From positions 66,263 to 130,262 of the forward strand of contig NZ_JABXKP010000039.1 in assembly GCF_017114985.1 (NCBI RefSeq): DNA of 64,000 nucleotides. Reading direction: 5' to 3'. Position 1 is the first letter of the stretch, and each line of letters begins with the position of its first letter. The translations under genes and the position numbers were made by a program. Source of the stretch: Nostoc sp. JL33 (lineage in GTDB: Bacteria; Cyanobacteriota; Cyanobacteriia; Cyanobacteriales; Nostocaceae). The notes beneath the pieces were generated by a model. It was not told where the DNA came from and ran no database searches. It saw only the letters and a list, made by a program, of their open reading frames with translations. Shown one piece after another: positions 63,073-64,000 of this stretch.

Positions 63073-63196
63073 ATCATGTCCGGGCAATTAAGCATAATAC
63101 CCGGAACCCCACCCCGCCAAAGCTGCGCTTTAGCTCCCCTCCCCGCAGGCGGGGAGGGGTTGGGGGTGGGGTTCTACGGGTAATTTGGCGGACATG
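63073..63196. repeat. Nested 120-bp inverted repeat ahead of the phytol kinase-like gene
   Basis: Outer arms (tcatgtccg with caatta / taattt with cggacatga) enclose gaaccccacccc/ggggtggggttc and a cccctcccc hairpin. It ends five bases before the start codon at 63201, so it must be part of the leader of that gene. Related to 10813-10903. Confidence 0.8.
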
Positions 63197-63200
63197 ACAA

Positions 63201-63917
63201 ATGACAAATGATTTTATCGGGCTAGCAATTTCTTATGTCTACGCTACCAGTCTGCTTGTCATTGGCGAGGGATTGCGTAAGCTGTTTGCTGTGAAGCCGG
63301 ATTTGACTCGCAAGGTAATCCATATTGGTGCAGGGATGTGGGCTTTCGGCGTCCTGCTACTGTTTAGCCACTGGGAAATCGGAATTATCCCTTTTGCTAC
63401 CTTTATCGGACTTAATTACTTCTTTTACCGCTACCGAATCATCGGCGCAATGGATACCCAAGATAGCTCACCTGGTACGGTTTATTTCGCGATCTCAGTG
63501 ACCCTGCTGTTCGGGCTACTGTGGCGACCGGATGGGCCAGTAGATGGCGCCCCAATCGCCGTAGCTGGGATAATGGCGATGACCTGGGGTGATGCACTAG
63601 CAGCGTTAATCGGTAGACGTTTCGGGCAGCATAAATACCAAGTGGGAAATTCTGTACGTTCCTGGGAAGGTTCAGCAGCAATGTTTGTAGCGAGTACAGT
63701 GACGATTTTCTTAGTGCTGTTATTGCTACCTGGTTCGTCGCTGAGTCCCCTAGCAACGCCTTTCGGTTCAGGATGGGCATTGTTGACGGCGGTGGTAACT
63801 GCTACTTTTGCAACCCTAGCAGAGGCAGTCTCACCCCACGGCACAGATAACCTCAGCGTACCTCTAGTAGCGGCTGGGGTAGTGTGGGTAGTCTGGGTAG
63901 CAATGCAGGGGTTTTAA
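63201..63917 (+). CDS. Phytol/polyprenol kinase-like membrane protein (VTE5 family)
   Basis: A 238-residue protein with about six hydrophobic segments. PDLTRKVIHIGAGMWAF (about 35-51) and AMTWGDALAALIGRRFGQHKY (about 130-150) with the following SWEGSAAMFVAS are the motifs of CTP-dependent phytol/dolichol kinases. In cyanobacteria the slr1652-type protein phosphorylates phytol for tocopherol and chlorophyll recycling. The gene ends close to the window edge, and the last 80 bases hold only repeat-like sequence. Confidence 0.88.
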   Translation: MTNDFIGLAISYVYATSLLVIGEGLRKLFAVKPDLTRKVIHIGAGMWAFGVLLLFSHWEIGIIPFATFIGLNYFFYRYRIIGAMDTQDSSPGTVYFAISVTLLFGLLWRPDGPVDGAPIAVAGIMAMTWGDALAALIGRRFGQHKYQVGNSVRSWEGSAAMFVASTVTIFLVLLLLPGSSLSPLATPFGSGWALLTAVVTATFATLAEAVSPHGTDNLSVPLVAAGVVWVVWVAMQGF

Positions 63918-64000
63918 ACCAAAATTTAATATTCCCTCGTTCCCAGTCGATAAGAGATCCCCCAACCCCCTTAAAAAGTTGGCTCTTTGAGATACCCCCC

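Noticed and set aside
1..64000. tRNA and rRNA genes
   Set aside because: No T-arm or rRNA-like segments were noticed in the intergenic regions by eye; a covariance search would be needed to be certain.

Overview
The window looks like chromosomal DNA of a filamentous, Nostoc-like cyanobacterium. HIP1 octamers (GCGATCGC) occur throughout, inside and between genes. Heptanucleotide repeats of the STRR type (CCCCACT, AATGCCC, TCATTAG and similar) fill many gaps. Several genes are typical of cyanobacteria: a CRR6-type NDH assembly factor, a phytol kinase-like protein, a DUF3685 protein, a DUF760 protein, ispG and ispD. All calls come from reading the sequence; no database search was run.

Layout. 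(1) 1-3.4 kb is a decayed accessory stretch: the start of a Gly/Ser/Thr-repeat secreted protein cut by the window edge, a ParA/MobD-like ATPase whose upstream partner carries an in-frame stop, a remnant of a histidine kinase, and a frameshifted DUF429 gene ending at a palindromic repeat. (2) 3.4-17.5 kb holds mostly ordinary genes: a GT4 glycosyltransferase, a possible GT-A protein, a 60-residue protein with a CFA-synthase-like methyltransferase and a facing desaturase, trpS, a metF-like reductase, a DUF2887 protein, PsiE, a TPR protein, a second-type EF-G and a Uma2 protein. (3) 17.5-44.5 kb is a large exopolysaccharide locus. A Wzc-type tyrosine autokinase faces a long forward block with eight glycosyltransferases, a Wzm-like ABC permease, Gmd, a Wzx flippase, a Wzy-like polymerase, two FkbM and two class I methyltransferases, and a WcaF-like acetyltransferase. 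(4) 44.5-64 kb is housekeeping: CtpA-type protease, ispG, pentapeptide protein, RelE-type module, isochorismatase-fold hydrolase, LysM/M23 protein, HtrA protease, scpB, ispD, GT9, CRR6, a Fur-family regulator, a ruined NACHT gene, a receiver-like/DUF3685 protein and a phytol kinase-like enzyme.

The polysaccharide locus is a mosaic. Between gmd (23.8 kb) and wzx (28.8 kb) lies about 4 kb of foreign material: a HigBA-like pair with a dead toxin, the first 15 codons of an apparent Wzt ATPase gene fused to unrelated sequence, a deleted DUF29 paralogue, a Uma2 protein, two intact DUF29 genes and a frameshifted second copy of the gmd 3' half. A HEPN/MNT module sits inside the glycosyltransferase block in the opposite direction. 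The permease therefore has no visible ATPase here, while Wzx and Wzy suggest that the flippase/polymerase route makes the product.

The main unusual theme is gene decay plus repeat spread. At least nine broken genes can be read directly, several by a single base change, and dispersed repeats lie in two coding regions. No tRNA, rRNA, CRISPR array or complete insertion sequence was seen. I found no convincing wholly new system. The best candidates for follow-up are the methyltransferase/60-residue/desaturase group and the scrambled segment of the polysaccharide locus.
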